From Laccaria trichodermophora (Eukaryota; Basidiomycota; Agaricomycetes; Agaricales; Hydnangiaceae), in NCBI GenBank assembly GCA_018417955.1, contig JACTVC010000028.1:744001-808000 (forward strand): a stretch of 64,000 bases of DNA, written 5' to 3'. The position numbers were made by a program, and so were the translations under genes. The notes beneath the pieces are model-generated. The model was not told the origin of the DNA and did not search any database. It saw nothing but the letters and a program-made list of their open reading frames with translations. This document shows positions 42,201 to 55,701 of this stretch, piece after piece (the stretch's first letter is position 1; every line of letters starts with the position of its first letter).

Positions 42201-43300
42201 GGTCGAGTGGGTAGATGACGTCCTTCAGCGCTAAGCGGGCGGTCCAGGCGCGGAGCTTATTGGATGAGCACCAATATAGTCCAAAGTTGGTCTCAAGTTC
42301 CCTTCAACGCGTTTGAGTGTACGCATGTGGAAAGGTAGATCATTCTCCACCCTAAAATCGATCAAACTACAAGGATAGTAGTCTTCATAGCGCCGGGCCA
42401 TGCGTCCACCCAATGGCTCCGATATGCCGTGGGAGGAAGTCAAGTAGAGGAATACAGAACATTCCGAGCCGTTGAAGAAGTAGACATCGGTGTAACGGAG
42501 ATGCAGGCCATATTCGAGCTCCCAAGAATGGATGCCCAATGTTGGCCCAATGGATGCCAGTGATTGATCCATCTACAGGATTCCTTGAGTTCGATTGATG
42601 CTTTAGAATTACAAGAGCACTTAGACTGGAGACACGATTTGATAGTTGAATTGGGCGTGGCGTGAGGAGTATCGTAAGGTTGTGATTCAATAAGTAATCG
42701 ATACGCGGTGAGGGTGTTTGGAAACCCCATACAGCGATTGTTGTCCCAGCGTCTTCTGAACATCACACACAAAAATAAACGCACACCGAAGAATCTCGGC
42801 CCGACCCCTTTCATCGCCGCGGGCTGTTCCTTTCGTCCGACGTTGATGCGTCCAAAAATCTTTCAGCAGGCATCAGCGACAAGTCATGCTCAGACTACAC
42901 CCAGAACACTCTCCACAAGGCTTGATTTTCGCCGGATTGGACAGTTTGCGCAACCCCATCGAAGGACGACTTGGAATTCAATTTTTTTAAGACCCCTTCT
43001 TTCAACAGTCTCCACAATTGCACACCAACCCGGATTAGGGATTTCCAATCCTGCAGGACGGTAACTGCTATCAAGGCCTATTCTGTATGCCAGGTCAACT
43101 CTCTACTTGTGGCCCGATCTCCGTGGTTCCAAATCCGGTCTGAGGTTAAATGCAGAAAGGGTGAACGGAAGAAGGGGATCCAACAGGAGGCGAACTTTCA
43201 CTGCGTCGTTCTACTATGGATAGGAGGTAAGTACGGCATTTGTACAATTTGAATAAACGGCTCATCTTCGTTTTTTGCTTTCCGAAGCGGATGATTTGAA
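36300..43300. other. 7-kb stretch without a recognised gene
   Basis: Many frames of 60-140 codons, alternately on both strands. The best are minus 37850-37440 (Trp/Arg-rich, GNGTVTWMRRLCADRWCNLE), minus 40319-39888, and minus 42572-42231 (IGPTLGIHSWELEYGLHLRY..YEDYYPCSLIDFRVEND). The last continues in another frame as ALKDVIYPLDRSCEDALAILEA, as a frameshifted gene would. None shows a motif I can name. No inverted or direct terminal repeats were found. It may hold decayed gene copies or lineage-specific genes. Confidence 0.35.
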
Positions 43301-46300
43301 CGTTGATGTATGACGTGAGTTGCCCTACTTTCTTCTTCTCCATATGTTTTCAACGTTACATTTTAGCTTTATGTCGCTGCTTTTGATTGGATATGTATGG
43401 TGGCGTAATTGTCCCCTTTCGAGTGAATACCTCTTCACCAGTGAGTGAACCGTGTGTTGATCTTGTTAGCGATTACTCAACTGAAAGGCTGAAGGTTGAT
43501 TTGATTGATTTTTGTAGATCGTGATCATGGGTGATCCTTAGGCCTGCTCAGCAACTAGGCGATCCTGTGGCAATGGAGACAAGGAACTGCTCTTGATTGG
43601 TCTAGTTATCGAAATGTCCGACTGTTCAAATTTTTATGGGGGACAATCTAGGTCTGGGCGAAGCGACAGTGGCGCCGCCGCCTTGAGAGCCTGCCTGGTG
43701 AACGTTTGAACAGGAGCTTGATTTATTTACACCTGGCATTGATGAATTATGTTGGCGCCTAACGGGTTTCCCTGCAAGCTGTTGCCATTCTTCGACCCAC
43801 ATTTCCAGTCACCGTTTTTGGGGCCACCCTCCGAATTGTGAAGAAAAAAAATCGAAAAAATTGAAGCCGACGGAGGCGATTCATTTCCGGAGGTGTGATA
43901 TCGATGCCAACACTAACCTGAGCTCGTCGCGTGTCGTCCGTGCCGTCCTCCATTGCTACAGTTTATAACCGCATCAGAATAAACTTGTAAAGAAAAATCG
44001 GAGGGCAACAAATGTCGATCTCCGTAACAATGTTTATCGCCCGAATGGTTACTTCCTCCCTGTGCTCGCGTGCCAGCCCTGTCGCGTGTCCGTGAGTCCA
44101 CCATGAGCCTTTCCCTTCCCTTTCTTGGAACTTATATTTCGGAAGATATGTATTATTTTTCGGGTCACATGGAACGAACGAGCTGGCGGTGGCTGGGCGA
44201 ACCAAGCAAAGTTGATGCGCACGCCGTTTTCAGTAATTACTTTTAGGATTGTCATTCAACTTCATATTAGCAGTTACCATGGCGTAATCGGATGGATGAG
44301 TTGTAAGAAGCGTACGGCAATGGGCCTTTTTCAAAACTGCAGACGGTAGTTTTTCAGAAATGGCTCAATATTAATGACGATTTCGAACCTTTCCTATCGG
44401 CTCCAGCCTCCAAGACCCCTTTCACTGATGTGAAATCTTGTGGAATTTGATCAATAAAGAAGCCGGTTTTCAACTACTTAAGTGCTGACTGCGCACTTGA
44501 AATACCGGATATGTCTGTTACGTGACAAGGACAATTCTGATCTCTGTGCTAAAAACGGTCAGGTTAGAGCCTCCCAAATGAGGAAGCTGAAGCACCTTTC
44601 TGTATAAATGAGTCGTGCCATCGGATTCCACTACTCTTCCTTCCCTGGAGCGCTTTTACTGTATCTGTGACTTATCCCAGGAAGTGTCAGGAAGAAGGTT
44701 GTTTGTCCTTGTTCGCCACCACCATCTTTGAACTGCCTTTTTCAGACAGTTCACCCACTGACTCCGGCAGAGATCGCAAATACGAAGATCTCAATTCTCG
44801 GCAAGTTAAATTTTTTTCCGTGCAGTCAAGCCAGCTCGTCATCAGGATTGGACTAGAAAACGCCCTGAAGGATCTTTGTGACCCTGGACGCTTGTGGTGG
44901 CGATGACCTCCGTCCCAATTCAGCAGCTGATCTCTGGTCTTCAGGTACGCACGCATGTCATTCGTCAACTCAGTCGCTTTGTTTTTGACACTGGTCTACC
45001 TTTGCCGACGAGCATATCATCTGTCCTGTGACGGTAACAGGCCCCAGCAGACGAGAAAGGAAAGGAAGTCGAAGGCTCGCGCAGAAAGGTTGACCACGTC
45101 CTTTTCGGCAACGGTACTCGTCTTTTTTTTTTTGCGTTGATCACGTCCTTGGTGGCACCCTTCGACATATTGGCTCCCTTGTCCGGGTTTGCTGTCTCAG
45201 CCTGAATCTTGACGCACGGATTATGCATATGTCCGTTTTCGGATTGCCTTGGTACCCACGTCACGACAGCATGCTTCCGAATGCCGCGCCCTAGAGGCTT
45301 GTCGTGAATTGATTTGTTGTCTAGGTTGTTTCGCCTCTGAATGCACTTGAGGCGCCGTTTTGACATTTCTATAGGCACACGAGACGATGCCGGCATGATT
45401 CAGAGTCATCACTGGCATATCTATCATGATCATATCACTGCAGGGCTGCTAACTTATCGGCACCTCTCAGTATGCAGTCTTCAAAGGAAGGATCATGAAA
45501 CCAACTAAGAGCTCCAATATCACTAGGTTAGGCATGTGCTAGTCCTAGTATTATCACCGCCCTCTTCGACCCTCTCTTGCTACCGAACGCGGCGTGCGAC
45601 TCAGATCTTGCAGGCGGCAACACACCTCTCACGTAAATCAAAGTCAACCTTGTGTTTAACGTTGACGCTGACCTAGAGCTGACTGACCTTGCGAGGCCGC
45701 TCCCAGTGACATCATGCCCATTCGGTTCAAGCTGTACTGGTCCTGGCAAGACTAGTCACAATCCAGCTCCATCCATTCAACCATTACCGGATCCTTCATT
45801 ACATCAAGGCTTGTCTTGGAGGAACAACATACCCCACACCCCTGTGGCGCGTGACCGACATCTCGCCGAACAACACACTCCTTCCGTCCATTCGCTGGTC
45901 TGGTTCTGGTTCTGGTTCTGTATCCGTTGTTCGCCTACTTCTGCAGGGCATTCACCAGATTATTTTTTCTTGTAAGGTTATGTCCGCTCTCAATCCCCGG
46001 CTGGGTTCTCGGATATTCTGCTCTGCTGGACCGCGCACAAAACGAATCACAAGGACCTTGCCGTATTTTACCAATGGTCTATTAACGTCGTTCTTGATTC
46101 GTTCGACCGCATGCTTTCTATTTCTGGTTTTGTTGGTGACCCTCCCTCCCTCCGTCGATCCACGACGATACGTGTGCTAGGGCCGTTCACCTTGCCGTAA
46201 GCCCGAGTTCTCAGCTTTTGGGATGGCGGACCCTCATACCATCACAAAACAAAAAGAATCATGACAAAGGCCTGCCTGCTGTATTGTTTTCCAACGCTCC

Positions 46301-47200
46301 ATCAGCCTCGTTTCAATTTAATTTATTCGACGCGGTGGGTCCGTCAGCCACGCGCTTCTGCACCCTGGCCGTGACTGGCTCTTTTCGCTGAACTCTCTGG
46401 CCGGGCTAGTGTAAGACCACGCGCCTTTGCTCCGTCATGTTGTTCACCCTTTTCTCAACGCTACGTGCGCAAGGCCCCCCTCCAAACCCCTTGACCTCGA
46501 TGTAACGATACGAGCGGACCATCAACTTCGATCCAATTTAATTTATTCGACAATGTGGTAGCACATCCCGGTTCGAGTCCTGGTGTTGTTCCTGCTTCTT
46601 GTAGTTCAGCTCTCTCAACCTCGAACCTGGAACGTCCCTCGGATCTCATGTCATCTTTTTTGTTTTGTTTGGCTATAATGTTATGCTCCCTCCAATCCCC
46701 ACCCTCGTGCACTTCTTTCTGCCAGGCCGTACCTTCGCACACCTTAGAGGACATCTTGTCGTGCCTTACCCTTACTGCCGGTGGTCCATACCTCACCGAT
46801 GGTCCATCAACATCGTTTTCTAAGCCCATCAGCCGTTTAACCGTTTCAATCGCTCGACGCGCCGACTCCGAGTCCGTTGACTACGCGCCTTCCTTTTCCT
46901 CCTTCCTTCCTTCTGGCCCTCTTGGTTGACCCGACTCGCAAAGGATGTGACCCGCGAAGGATGGGAGTCGGGCGAACGTCGGACGTCGACTGCCACATGG
47001 TCTTATGTGCCGTAAGCTTCCGTCGTATCGTTGGAGCGTTTACTTCGTCTCGGAGGGGTAAACAAACTTCTCCTTGCTCAGCGTACGCGACGTGACGCCT
47101 TGGGCTTTCTCCTTGCACCTTGCTTGGCCCTTCCGAGTGGATACCAAATAGTGATCTTGTTTACCTGTTTATACAACAGCACGGCGAATCCTACCGTGCT
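43301..47200. other. 3.9-kb stretch without a recognised gene
   Basis: Candidate frames are minus 45396-44965 (143 codons, basic, MSKRRLKCIQRRNNLDNK) and plus 44667-44906, both unrecognised. The word caatttaatttattcgac occurs twice (46316 and 46535), and atggtccatcaacatcg-type words recur near 46065, 46515 and 46800. This hints at a degraded repeated sequence. At 46562-46595 there is a tRNA B-box-like ggttcgagtcctgg, but no cloverleaf. Confidence 0.35.
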
Positions 47201-50200
47201 CCATTCTTGACGATGGTTATCCTTTCCTTACCCAGTAAGCAGGTCCGTTCCACGTTCTATTTCCGTACACACAAGGCTGGAACCGCGTTCGTGGGTACAA
47301 TAGGAACAATGTCGTCTTGGATAGATCATTGTTCCATGATAGACTCTCATTCTTGTTACCTGTGTGAAGAGGACTACAGTTTCCCGCGATCGTTGTGAGG
47401 ACGTGCTGTGCCGTGGTGATACCAATGCATAGTGCTGCGGCTGGGACATAAAACGGCGCAATCAATTGCAACGGGTTTTACGTCGACGACTCCGAAATGG
47501 CTGGCTTACGGGGGGGTTCGCCCCTTGGCGGCAAACGGATTATCCTTCTCGTTGGTGAAAAATAAATTGACAAGCAGCTCAACTTCGTCGTTTTCCGTTT
47601 TGTTTTGAAAAACCACAACGCTTCACTTTCCAACCGTAGAGGACCTGCGGATAGCTGCGACACCCTCCATTCCTCTATATACTCTGGCTGTCGAGTCACT
47701 TTCTTCGTACAAAATCGTAGAATGCATATGGTGCGTGTTGTTTATCGCAATCACCACCTGCTACTATAACTTCATTCTAGAACAATCGAACGCATAGGCG
47801 CGCCTGGTGCCTCTACCCACAGACAATTCGTGTACTTGATTTGACATGAGGAATATTGATCAGAGTGGAACAATACTTGAGGTTGTGTGCATTACGTTCT
47901 TTCTTCTACTAATATTACCCAACACAGCTCATAAGTACTGCGGCCAGCCAACTGTGGTGGTAGCAAGCTTCCTTTTAAATTGAACGTGACCAGTGAGTTT
48001 TCAGAGGACTTTTGTGAGTTCTCAATTTGCAAGAGACGTGAAGATGGCCAGTAGACCGCCATGGGGAAAGAGCCCATTTGTTTGAAGGCTTGTTTATTTC
48101 TTGCTCCAGTTTACCATCTTCAAAATTTTTGTGAAACCCGTGTACATGCTATATATGGTCAGGATATGCGTAGTATCAAGATATGTAGATGTCAGTGTCC
48201 TTCCATCACTCCTGCTCTTTCAAGAAAATTCACACATGTTGAGCTAGTGTATTAAATACTGCTTGCAGATTTTTAACGGGATTCATGCAGCGTACGAAGT
48301 GTGAGAAGCCAAAGAGTGAGATTTTAGACAGGTGTATGAAGCTTTGGCTGCCAGGAACACATTCTGTGTGAGGCTTACTCCCAATCTTTTTCCATAGACA
48401 ATATCTAATACTAATACTGAGCACATCCTCGAAATTTCAGGAAGGTAGGACAAGCGGAAGTCGTTAAAATCGATTTTGAGAAAGAAATACGTGACAATTG
48501 CCCTACATTGTTCAATGACATTACTGTGACATGCCTTTGCATATCTTCTCCTCACGACGGCAACACTCCGGGGCTACAACACATCTTCCAAAAATTCTCA
48601 AAATTTTGGGTAGCATGTTAAATTGCATTGGCTAGACTATTGTAAGATTTTTAAGGCTGAAAAATATGATCCTGAAGCTACATCAACGAAAAAGTCAAAT
48701 ATCCGCTTATCCTGACCAGATATAGTATACCGTCAGGTATCTACGTTATTAATTTGAAAATGGTAAACCGGCCCGGGAGCAAGAAATAAACAACAAGTAC
48801 TAAGTACCATAAATTTTACGCCTCTTCACGTCGCTTGCAAATTTAGAATTCACAAAAAGTCCCATCCATGTGTGCGCTCTGCAAATTGCCGAACCGATAC
48901 TGGTATAAAGAAGAAAGAAAAGTATATAATTGATTACAAAGGCCGTCGTACTAGGCTGTTCTTTTTTTTGTTTTCTACTCGTTGTACGCCGCAAGGCAGG
49001 GATGGAGGTGTGGACGGATGATTCAGCGAGCGTCAAGTGGTAATGCATCAGCTGCAGATCTAAAGAAATTAGCGCGATGCACTTGTGGATTTCACACAAA
49101 CCCATGTACATATATATACCGCCTGCGGTAAACTTGCTTGAAGTGTAACTTGAAGGTGGTAAATCGGAACAAGAAATAAACAAGCTCATTGCAATCGACG
49201 AACTTGAATGGGTTCTTCACACGGCGGTCCACATAAAATTCACGCCCTGTCACCTGCAAATTTAGATCCATGGGTGCGGTCGCCAACCACGATAAGTACT
49301 ATAGTATGCCATCATCCCATTATTCTCACCACGGACATAGAATCGTGGTATGCACATCCCAAAACAATTATGTGATACTACAGTACTATGGTCGCGCGCC
49401 AAAGGAAACCAAGCACTGCTGTAGATTTCACGCCCGTGCACTTGTGAATTTCACACTAACCCCATGTACATATAACCGTCTACTCTCTCGGGTCTCAAGT
49501 CAACCGCTGGTAAACTTGCCTGGAGGGTATTTATAGGTTACGTGAAATTTACGATATGTCCTTTGGTTCCTTTGACGCACGTAGTTGCCTATTTCTCCCT
49601 CCGGTCACGACGATACTTCCAAATTATTACTAGGACCTGAAATGTTGTAATGGCAACCAACCCTATGTTCTTTGCATTTTTTGACGATTGTGCTTGAGCT
49701 TCACCATTGTGTCAAGTTGAAAAGGGAAATAGGTGTAGTCGGAGATTACCGACGATTTATTCATTTATTTTTGGTTTTGAAATTTGGCAATGGTCCGTTA
49801 TCAGGATCCGGATGCGATTTTCTCGGCTCAACATAATTCTTGCCGGTTCGCAGCGACGTGAGTCACCATTTTGATCGTTATTTTATTTTATTTAGGAGAG
49901 CGGCTAGATCCGATTCATCATATAGGGTTGATTCAGACGCCACAGAAGTATACGCACGTGATGTATGTAGGGAAGGATAAGGGAAAGGCTATGGGGATTC
50001 CCTGGGGAATCCCATCCTAATTGAGCAAGTGAACAACGGAGTCGGGCTGGTTGAGTCAGTTGAAGTGTGACAACGAATTGGATTGAGTCGGGGGTCACGG
50101 AAGTGTCGCGCGTGAAAAAAAAAAATTAGACGTATTCGTTCCCCTCTCTGAACGCGTACCAAACGCAGATTCCGGTTTTAAAAAAGTGTTTTAAATATGA

Positions 50201-50224
50201 TGCACTTGTCTTTGCTCTGCTTGG
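47201..50224. other. spacer with diverged repeats, upstream of cyclin gene
   Basis: A minus-strand 84-codon frame (47471-47217) begins with a signal-peptide-like MQLIAPFYVPAAALCIGITTA and has four Cys; a small secreted protein is possible but unproven. From about 48760 to 49560, blocks recur in degenerate form. caagaaataaacaa is at 48779 and 49171. gcaaatttaga is at 48837 and 49256. ttcacactaaccccatgtacat-type sequence is at 49093 and 49450. taaacttgc is at 49130 and 49510. The right end contains the cyclin promoter. Confidence 0.35.
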
Positions 50225-53006
50225 ATGGCCCCTCCCTCGACGACCGACTTTTACAACAACAATCCATGTCGGCTCTTGATAACTCCTCCAATGTCCCCGT
50301 CAGACCTTACCCTTCCCCCCATACACCCGCCCAAACCAGACAATGACATATTCCTCCTGCCTAAACCAGAGTACCCCGTCGACTGGTTAGACTTTACACG
50401 AACTCGCTCAGCTCATTCTATAGCTGAAAAGACATGCGAGATGATATGTTACCTCTGGTTCTCCTCTCCCTCCCGGTCCCGCTCCAACCACCGACCACCT
50501 TACCCATCACCCAACAACTCCCCCTCCTCTTCACCACCCACCACCACCCTCCAACTAGTAGCCACTTCGACCTTTGTGCAGTTTCTGCAAAAGCTACTGG
50601 AGACGACGCAGGTGTCTCAAAGCGTCATCGTGCTATCGCTGCATTATATCTATAGGCTGAAAGAACGGAATCGGTTCACGCCTGCACAGTCTGGAAGTGA
50701 GTTTAGGATTGCAGTTGCTGCGTTGATGATGGCCAATAAGTTCTTGGACGAGTACGCATTTCCCTTTGTCTTTTCTTCTCTTTGTTCCATTCTGACACTC
50801 ACATAGTAACACGTACACGAACAAAACATGGTCCGAAGTCTCCGGCATCGATCTGGACGAAATCAACAGAATGGAAAGGGAATTCCTCCTCGGCGTCGAT
50901 TTCAACCTCTACGTCGACAAACCGACTTATGAATCGTGGTTAAACCTACTCAAAGGGCTCGTATCAGCGAAAGAGAGGGATTGTCAGAGGTTCCGGAAGA
51001 CACGAAGGTCGCTTGCTCCGGGTCCTTCTTCATCCATGAGTCCGAGGTATAAGATGGGATTGGGTCTGGGAACGACGCGCGCAAGGTCTACTTCACCGAG
51101 CAGTAAACCCGTTTCTTCGTATCATTCAACCACCTACGTGCAACAACGACAACGACAACGAGAACAACAGCAGGAACAGGCGTACCCCACCCCCGCTACA
51201 TCGACTTCGTCAAATTGTCCCTCACCCACACCAAGACCTGGCTCGAAACGAAACGCGGCTGTGGCATTCTCACCTACGAGTGCTTCGTTTTCGCATTTAC
51301 CGGCAAAGAGGCCTTTGTCGGAGTATACCGCCAACACTACTTACTCTTCTTCCACTTTTACCCCCTCCACCACCAACAACAACAATACGTTTACACCCTC
51401 CTCCACCCCCTCCAGAGCACCACAACCACAAAGACCAGGTCTCCAAATACCCGAATATAGGTCAAACGGAAGCGCGCCGAACAGTTATAGTCCCCTCGAA
51501 GGCCTACAAAGCTTCGTGGAAAAGATGTCGATTGGGGCGTCGCCTGGGTTCGGTGTACCTCACTCTTCCCAACCCCATCCTTCATCTTCCACGCAACCTC
51601 CTCACCCCTCGTCCTACCCCCCACAAGCGCACTCACAAATACCAACGACGTTAATAGCAGCATACGCACACGACGAACAAAGACGATCCGCGGCGGTCCC
51701 GCAGAATTTATATTTTTATACGTTGGCGTGTTCGCCTGTTGAGGAGCGGGAGGTTTGTTTGCCTCTTGAGGAGGAGCAGGAGGGAGGTGAGGGGAGGGTG
51801 ACGAGGAATTCGAAGACTCGGTTGAGGTATCATCAGCCTCAGCCTTCTTCTACTTCTAATGGAGGAAGACAAGGAGGGTATGGGGATGAGTATCCGAGTG
51901 CTGCTAGTGCCTTTACTGCTTCTGGGAATCGTGGGGTGTCCTATGGGGATGTGAGGGTGGATAGGGTGGGAGCGGGGTATAGGTTCCCTCAAGCGGTCCA
52001 GAGTGCTTCTACGAGTCCGAATGATTTGGATGTGAGGAGGGTTGGGAGGAGGGTACCTCGAGGGCAACAGTATTCGCCGCAGAAGTCGTTCACGCAACAA
52101 CGTTATTCGCCTGGGTATCTTTCTCATTCTCAGCAGGCTTCGCCGCAGTATCATCAGCCCTCACCTGCGACGACGATTGTTCAACATCACACGCAACAAC
52201 AACAATATCAGAGTGCACAAGGGACGTGTTCGCATCATTCGTCGCCGCTTTATCGACCTTCGCAAAGTCAACAACTTGGGTATCATCATCAGGCATCGCC
52301 GGGGTTGAGCTTGAGTAGGGGGACGTCGCCTCAGTCTTTGTATCACCACCATCCACCACAACCACAGCACCATTCACAACCACAACCGCAGCAACAACAA
52401 CAACAGCAGCAGCAGCAAAGGCATTCAAGTTCTAGTTCTAGTTCAAGACAGATACAGCAGAGTCAAGGACTTCCAAGGTTTCACGATAACGTGTGGAATA
52501 CGCAGCCTGCCGTTGTCGCTCCTCATTCTTTCCCGCTAGAAGAGGAGGAGGAAGAGGTGGTGACGGCGAGACAGGAGGTGTTTGCGCCTGCGCCGAAGTA
52601 TGCTTTGCCTGTTTCGTTGAGCGCGGGTGATGAGGAGATGGAGGAGGACGAGGAGGAGGATGAGGAAGATGATGAGATGGGTGAGGATGAGGAGGACGAT
52701 CAGATGGGCGAGGGGGATGATGAGAGGGCGAGGGAGTGGCAGCACCAACAACACCAACAGCAGCGGCAACAGCGGCACGATCCAACAACAGCGACGTACC
52801 ATCCCAAGGAACCGGGGTATCCCAACTACCGCGATGAGGGCGCATACCAGCGTCCCAACGATGCTGACAGCAAGACGATGGCCACGGCTGCGACGTTTGC
52901 GAATGCTGGTCCGCCGGGTGTATGTTTTTATCCTACGCCTTCGTTGAGTGCGTATACGTATCCGTATGCTGCTGGGCGTCAGTATTCTTCTGGTCGGAGG
53001 TGGTGA
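50225..53006 (+). CDS. cyclin, Pho85/PCL-type, with long Gln-rich tail
   Basis: Two exons, 50225-50751 and 50807-53006, about 900 residues. The cyclin box is near residues 110-245: FVQFLQKLLETTQVSQSVIVLSLHYIYRL, FRIAVAALMMANKFLDDNTYTNKTWSEVSGI, INRMEREFLLGVDFNLYV. The order (..KFLDDNTYTNKTW..LNxMExEFL) is that of the cyclins that pair with the Pho85/CDK5-type kinase, such as Pcl and Clg1 types. The long C-terminal half is low-complexity: Ser/Pro-rich, then Gln/His-rich (CAA/CAG runs around 52390-52420), then an acidic run (52630-52720). It ends AAGRQYSSGRRW. The intron is 55 nt. The tail is probably disordered. A likely role is nutrient or morphogenesis signalling, by family. Confidence 0.85.
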
Positions 53007-55142
53007 CCCGCTGTTAGGTTGTGTCATATTCATTCATTCGTTTATTCTTCCTTTTCTCTTTTTTTTTTTTTCACCACCTCTCTTACATATGGACTTCTGT
53101 CTTTACAATTGCATTTGCATTTGCATTTTTTTACTTTAAGAACTTTTCAAGTAACCCCTAAGTACTATACGATATTGGCTATTATCACTCCACTACAAAC
53201 TACACGACTTACTACTTTATTCCAATTGGCGTTCGTACATACAGCATTAACATCATACTGCATCATTAGCATTTTCATTCATATTACAAGCATTACATTT
53301 TTTTCACATGACCGACCCTTTGAAAAGAATTGACGTTTGTTGCGGTGGGGGAATTTAAATTGGGGGAAACTTTGGATCCGATGCTGGCGAGACCCCACTA
53401 TGTATACATTGGCTCCATATTATCTTTGCATCCATCCAGCATCTAGAAATTGAATGTAAAGTGGCACCACTTTGTTGCGGTCGCGGGGAATTGAAATGGG
53501 ATCCGATGGCTGCGTGAAATTCATGATCATTGACGTAACGCTAAGAATGGAGAACGGCGCATGAGTCGGCGATTATTGATATGTACAGAAGTCGCAGCGT
53601 GATGAGCAGGGTTAAGACGGGTCTGGGCGACGGGGACGCATGTTCATCATCATGCGTACTTGCAGCGATCATGAAAGAAAGAACTAGAATTTTCTTTGCC
53701 GGGAATAACTTCGGCCTTTGTTCAAAGTTGATTCTGCAATGAACCTTTTTTTTTTTGTATTGGTATTGGGGAACACCTTCACCCTGGCTTGGAACAATGG
53801 GAATGGCGTAAATGAGAAAATTCTGAGAAATGATACACTCAGAAAGGAGTTGGACATATAATTCAATCGACCCGAGCCCTTTTACTTAGCGCAATATAGT
53901 GATCAAGGATGCCTGAGACTCCGAGTCGTAGTGACCTGACTAGTGACGACCTGCGCCTGAGAGTGGATCGCCGACCGGCGTTCTCGATTCTTGCGTGGCC
54001 CCTAATAATTACCCGACAGACGGACGCTTTCAACGAAATAATAATTTACCTGTTTTTGGGGGGGCGTGCTGCGTGCCTTTTGAGCTCAACGTGAATAATT
54101 TAGAACTGGAGTACGTATGGGTTACTTAGGTTATGCACCTGCAGAGAAGCCGATCGGTCGTTATATATCAACTCCTCCCCTCATCCGAGGAGCTCCAGGT
54201 GGCAAGAAGACGACGAGTAAGGGTTCAGGAGGAAATTTGAATTTGAAGGGGAAAAAAAGTGTGTTGATAATTTACGCATACGCATGATCAGGCTGAGGGA
54301 TTGAAGCTATCGTCAGGCTAATTCTATCCTACAATGAACGTTCGTTGTTGTCAAGTGGCGCCGCCGCTGTTGGGAATGAGAATGGAAGGAAGGGTTGGGC
54401 GTTGATATGCATAAACCAAGGGAAAAACTTATTTTACTGATAAAGGGACCTTCGGGCTGTTTGCCGTGTTAGATTGGGTGGATAGATTGTGTACGTTCTC
54501 GTTGTGGTGTCTAGGTAATCGAATGGAAGTTCGCGGGAGGGATAAATGGAATTTGATAGTGTTGGAGCCGAATGTGGGTTTTCGATAAGCGTGCTAGGAG
54601 TTGAAATTGAAGCACAAGATCACAGGATGTTGGGTAAACTGGACGAATCAAGTGATTTGTGAGGCTTTGTGTCGTAAACGGGTGCCTGTGCTCGGAAGTC
54701 CAAGGCGGGGGGAGGCAGTGGTGGCTGAATCATGGTGACACGTACCCCATGGCCACAAGGGAGAGGAGCATCAGAAACGGAAAAAAAACACAGATCTCGG
54801 AGGCGCGGATGATTAGCTTCGGTGATTGTGGGTCGTAGCATTGACGAGCATCCCTGAGAATTATTAGGGGGGAGAAGTCTACAATGAGGGAACAAACCAT
54901 CGGAACAGAGGCGCGCGCTGTGAAACCTTGAAATGCCGTCATATTTGAATATGTATGTCAAAACGAAATGATAAGTGTATAGAGACAAACACATGGATTG
55001 GGATGGAGTTGACAGGATGGCGCTGGGTTCCAAGAGAGATGCAGGGACGGGCATGCACAAACTCGGCCGGGTCAGGAAATCAAATTTCTTTGTGGCTGCG
55101 ACAGGCGACTACTGCGTCCTAGATGTACAGTTTTTTTTTTAC
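53007..55142. other. gene-free stretch
   Basis: 3' flank of the cyclin gene (T-rich, 53060-53135), then CpG-containing spacer with short frames only. The longest is minus 55060-54620 (146 codons), which has no motif and an erratic composition, so I do not call it. Nothing else seen. Confidence 0.4.
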
Positions 55143-55701
55143 TCAGGCTGAGTGGGGCTCGGAGTTCGGCGTTTCGTTAGTCCTGGCCCTTAGTCGCGCT
55201 TCCTCTGCGTGAAGTTGGGCGATGTGCGCAGTCTTGAAAGCCTGTGTGAATTGATGATTACTTGTCGTACACGGCGCGTTGCATGCTCACCTCCGTGAAG
55301 AAATACCCGGAAAGAATCCCAGTGACTGTGAGAACAAAGGTAAGCAAAAACAGGCGCGCATAGAACGGAATTATTTGTAAAACCAAAGTCGTAATACTTA
55401 CGAACACCGCAGAAGATTGTTTTGTTTCTGCTGAAACCTAAAAGCCGTTGCCCCAAGACAGCTGACACAAAGGGAAAGTTAGGAGATGGGCTTGTGATGC
55501 TTTGGATAGGATACTCGCCTGATGCTAATCCGCCTGTAAGGCCAGCAAATACACCTTCTTTTCTCGCCTCCTAATACGTGACGGCGGTTCAAATATCAAT
55601 TTTCAAACGGATAATAAACATACCAGGGTGGCGATATCAATTGCATTAGGAGGTAAGCCAGGCGTTGTCGGCTCAGTTTTAGCTTGACTGTCCTGGTCCA
55701 T
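55143..55701 (-). CDS. small glycine-rich membrane protein, unknown function
   Basis: Five exons give about 107 residues. The start MDQDSQAKTEPTTPGLPPNAIDIATL is followed by EARKEGVFAGLTGGLAS, AVLGQRLLGFSRNKTIFCGV, LTGILSGYFFTE, and a helical charged tail (AFKTAHIAQLHAEEARLRAR) ending EPHSA-stop. Two hydrophobic helices with Gly spacing (GxxGGLAS, GILSG) suggest a hairpin in a membrane, perhaps mitochondrial. I do not recognise the family. All exon junctions keep frame. The second intron appears to use a GC donor (CAG/GCGAGT at about 55525) with a normal CAG acceptor. It is divergent from SPO22, sharing a 172-bp promoter. Confidence 0.6.

Noticed and set aside
36582..42700. Search for a STE3 pheromone receptor
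   Set aside because: Hydrophobic short frames exist (for example minus 39477-39244) but none shows the family motifs or seven segments, so no receptor is called.
46545..46620. tRNA-like sequence with a B-box (ggttcgagtcc)
   Set aside because: No acceptor or anticodon stem can be folded around it and the T stem has a mismatch, so it is not a tRNA gene.
54620..55060. 146-codon minus-strand ORF
   Set aside because: No intron or motif support and irregular composition; probably chance.
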